Assembly: GCA_040544425.1 (NCBI GenBank)
Contig: JBEONO010000004.1
Location: 217,358 to 281,357, forward strand
Direction of reading: 5' to 3'
Length of the DNA: 64,000 nucleotides
Source of the DNA: Solimicrobium sp040544425
GTDB lineage: Bacteria > Pseudomonadota > Gammaproteobacteria > Burkholderiales > Burkholderiaceae_D
Part shown: positions 62,622 to 64,000 of the stretch, in pieces
Layout: every line of letters starts with the position of its first letter
Numbering within the stretch: the stretch's first letter is position 1
The notes under the pieces: model-generated
Seen by the model: only the letters and a program-made list of their open reading frames with translations
What the model was told of the DNA's origin: nothing
The model's database searches: none
Translations under genes and position numbers: made by a program

Positions 62622-63008
62622 ATGAGCGGAAAAGTAGTCGCCACAGCTGTGTCAATTGGAGTGGCTTGTTCCATTGCATTCATCGCAGGGTATTTGTTTC
62701 GAGCCAATTATGGTGGGGACCGACAACCAATTATAAATGCCATAAACGGTGCTGAAGTGGTTAACATGACCTTGTTTGATTTAACGCTTGCCCGTATGAA
62801 TTCTGACACCGCTGATGAGCTAGCAAAAATTAAGTCGCTAGACGAATTGCAGCCTTTGAAAGAAAAATATCGAGCAAACGCGCTAAGACATATTGATTCA
62901 TTTGACCGTAGTGCCAGTGCGACAAAATCGGAAAGTAAAAGGGAAATGCTAGAGCCATTGAAGGTTTCTGCGGAAGAATACAGACAGCGGCTTGGTGAAA
63001 ATCATTAG
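62622..63008 (+). CDS. Unknown small membrane-anchored protein
   Basis: 128 residues with an N-terminal membrane helix (VATAVSIGVACSIAFIAGYL) and a helical soluble part. AAGGA precedes the ATG. No family recognised. It lies 222 bp after the previous gene; the gap holds no other recognised feature. Confidence 0.6.
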   Translation: MSGKVVATAVSIGVACSIAFIAGYLFRANYGGDRQPIINAINGAEVVNMTLFDLTLARMNSDTADELAKIKSLDELQPLKEKYRANALRHIDSFDRSASATKSESKREMLEPLKVSAEEYRQRLGENH

Positions 63009-63082
63009 TCGCTTATGTATGCCAGGTGCATCTGTCGTTTCGCGGCACAAAGCTGCCAAATTAACTAAGCACTAAAAAAACT

Positions 63083-63880
63083 ATGATTGTTGCTGCCCTA
63101 ATATTTTGCGCCATGTGCTCAGCAGTAAGCTGGTTATTTATGATGTTAATTTCAAGCGGGAACAAAGATGAAATTACAAAACTGTCGCCGGCGTATGCTA
63201 ATCAAATATTTACTAGTTACACGATAGGCGACCAAATTATGAGGCGCAGCCCGTTTCGACTAAGGGTGATACTGTCAACCGTCCCTCCAGACGAAATTTC
63301 TGAATTGGTTAAACCTTTGAAAGTTGTAGCTTTCATTCATGCAATTTTCTTATCTGCATCCGTATTGTTTATGATATTGGCGTTAAGTGGATGTGACGCA
63401 AATAAGAAAGAGGGAGGGCAATTTGCAAATGCCAGCAATCTTAAAATTGGTAGTGAGGATGAAAAACTTTTGAACGGAAATCAGAGCGACACTACTGACA
63501 AATTGTGGTATGCATTTCGTAATGCGGTGTATTCACACGATTTTGATTCGGCAACTTCCATCCTTAAACAATATCCCGCAATGCTAAGTTCAAAGAATTC
63601 GATAGGGGAAACTGTGCTTCACTTTGTTGCTGTTGAAAACGATATAGAAGGAGTTTCCTGGTTGCATTCGAAAGGCGCTGATATTAATACAAGAAACAAG
63701 TTTGGTGATCCAGTAGTCTTTGAGGTGGCATCGTTAGGTTATAAGGAACTATTTGCATGGTTCATAAAGTCCGGAGCAAATTTGCGCGTACTAAATGGAA
63801 ACGATCAGAACATCGATGCTTATCTCTTAGATTTAGATCGTCCTGAAATGGCAAAATGGATTCGTGAAAATTACAAATGA
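63083..63880 (+). CDS. Ankyrin-repeat membrane protein
   Basis: 265 residues. The N-terminal half has two hydrophobic segments (MIVAALIFCAMCSAVSWLFM and VVAFIHAIFLSASVLFMILA), with a cysteine after the second (ALSGCDA), so a membrane location is likely. The C-terminal half has two to three ankyrin repeats (GETVLHFVAVENDIEGVSWL, GADINTRNKFGDPVVFEVAS, then GANLRVLNG). Ankyrin proteins mediate protein binding; the partner is unknown. No ribosome site is evident. Confidence 0.7.
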   Translation: MIVAALIFCAMCSAVSWLFMMLISSGNKDEITKLSPAYANQIFTSYTIGDQIMRRSPFRLRVILSTVPPDEISELVKPLKVVAFIHAIFLSASVLFMILALSGCDANKKEGGQFANASNLKIGSEDEKLLNGNQSDTTDKLWYAFRNAVYSHDFDSATSILKQYPAMLSSKNSIGETVLHFVAVENDIEGVSWLHSKGADINTRNKFGDPVVFEVASLGYKELFAWFIKSGANLRVLNGNDQNIDAYLLDLDRPEMAKWIRENYK

Positions 63881-63954
63881 TTACCCAACAGGAATCGACC
63901 GCAGGCGGCACAAACGCGACAGTCACAGCCATTGGCAATCATCAAAGTTAAGAT

Positions 63955-64000
63955 ATGAATGAAGCAAAATTTGATTCATCAAGATTAAAATTTTCGAATC
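63955..64000 (+). CDS. Possible start of a gene cut by the window edge
   Basis: From the ATG at 63955 the frame reads MNEAKFDSSRLKFSN and stays open to the edge. AAGTTAAG lies just upstream. Too short to identify. Confidence 0.3.
   Translation, partial: MNEAKFDSSRLKFSN

Noticed and set aside
62401..63082. Integron attC-like sites between the small right-end genes
   Set aside because: Some gaps have paired-looking short motifs, but I could not find the conserved RYYYAAC and GTTRRRY pairs in the right places.

Overview
The window looks like a chromosomal piece of a Gram-negative betaproteobacterium, most likely Burkholderiales and perhaps Oxalobacteraceae. Reasons are moderate GC, TonB/RND/OprN-type outer-membrane systems, ROK-controlled xylose genes and the style of dispersed repeats. 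The genus is inference. No rRNA, tRNA, CRISPR array, transposase or phage gene was seen.

Positions 1-27400 are a xylose/xylan (mixed plant glucan) utilisation locus. It holds a partial xylulokinase, a ROK repressor of the XylR type, a TonB-dependent receptor followed by a halogenase-like/SapC/cupin-like/halogenase-like gene set, and a minus-strand operon GH3 - galM - xylF - xylG - xylH - sialate O-acetylesterase-like esterase. A plus-strand set MFS transporter - GH1 - GH3 completes it. The logic is outer-membrane import of oligosaccharides, periplasmic deacetylation and hydrolysis by GH3 enzymes, ABC or MFS uptake, cytoplasmic GH1 hydrolysis, mutarotation and phosphorylation. A 21-bp operator-like sequence overlapping identical -35/-10 promoters lies in front of both xylB and the receptor gene, which ties them to the ROK regulator.

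Positions 27400-38100 hold a CPA2-type antiporter, a DUF6445-like gene with a broken partial copy, a GAF-PAS-GGDEF-EAL signalling protein, a chemotaxis receptor, a TPR/transglutaminase-like lipoprotein, a remnant of a Fic gene and a PIN/RHH toxin-antitoxin pair. Positions 38200-42320 encode a periplasmic molybdenum hydroxylase with its 2Fe-2S subunit and a triheme cytochrome c. Positions 42600-47300 hold an unknown gene, an ImmA/IrrE-PIN pair, a LysR regulator and a hydrolase that lacks catalytic residues. Positions 47600-53850 are a MexEF-OprN-like RND pump operon. Positions 53850-55100 are a cluster of small toxin-antitoxin genes. Positions 55250-61270 hold a lipoprotein, a copper-type P1B ATPase, an FeS photolyase, an HNH protein and an AlkB-like dioxygenase. 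The last 2.7 kb is visibly more AT-rich and carries small unknown genes, including one with ankyrin repeats.

The most unusual structure is a roughly 730-756 bp nested palindrome present twice (10554-11281 and 24288-25043). Each copy has arms ending in GTTGNN/NNCAAC hexamer arrays and internal hairpins. In one hairpin both stem strands have changed together so that pairing is kept. A separate family of short GC-rich palindromic repeats occurs at five intergenic sites.
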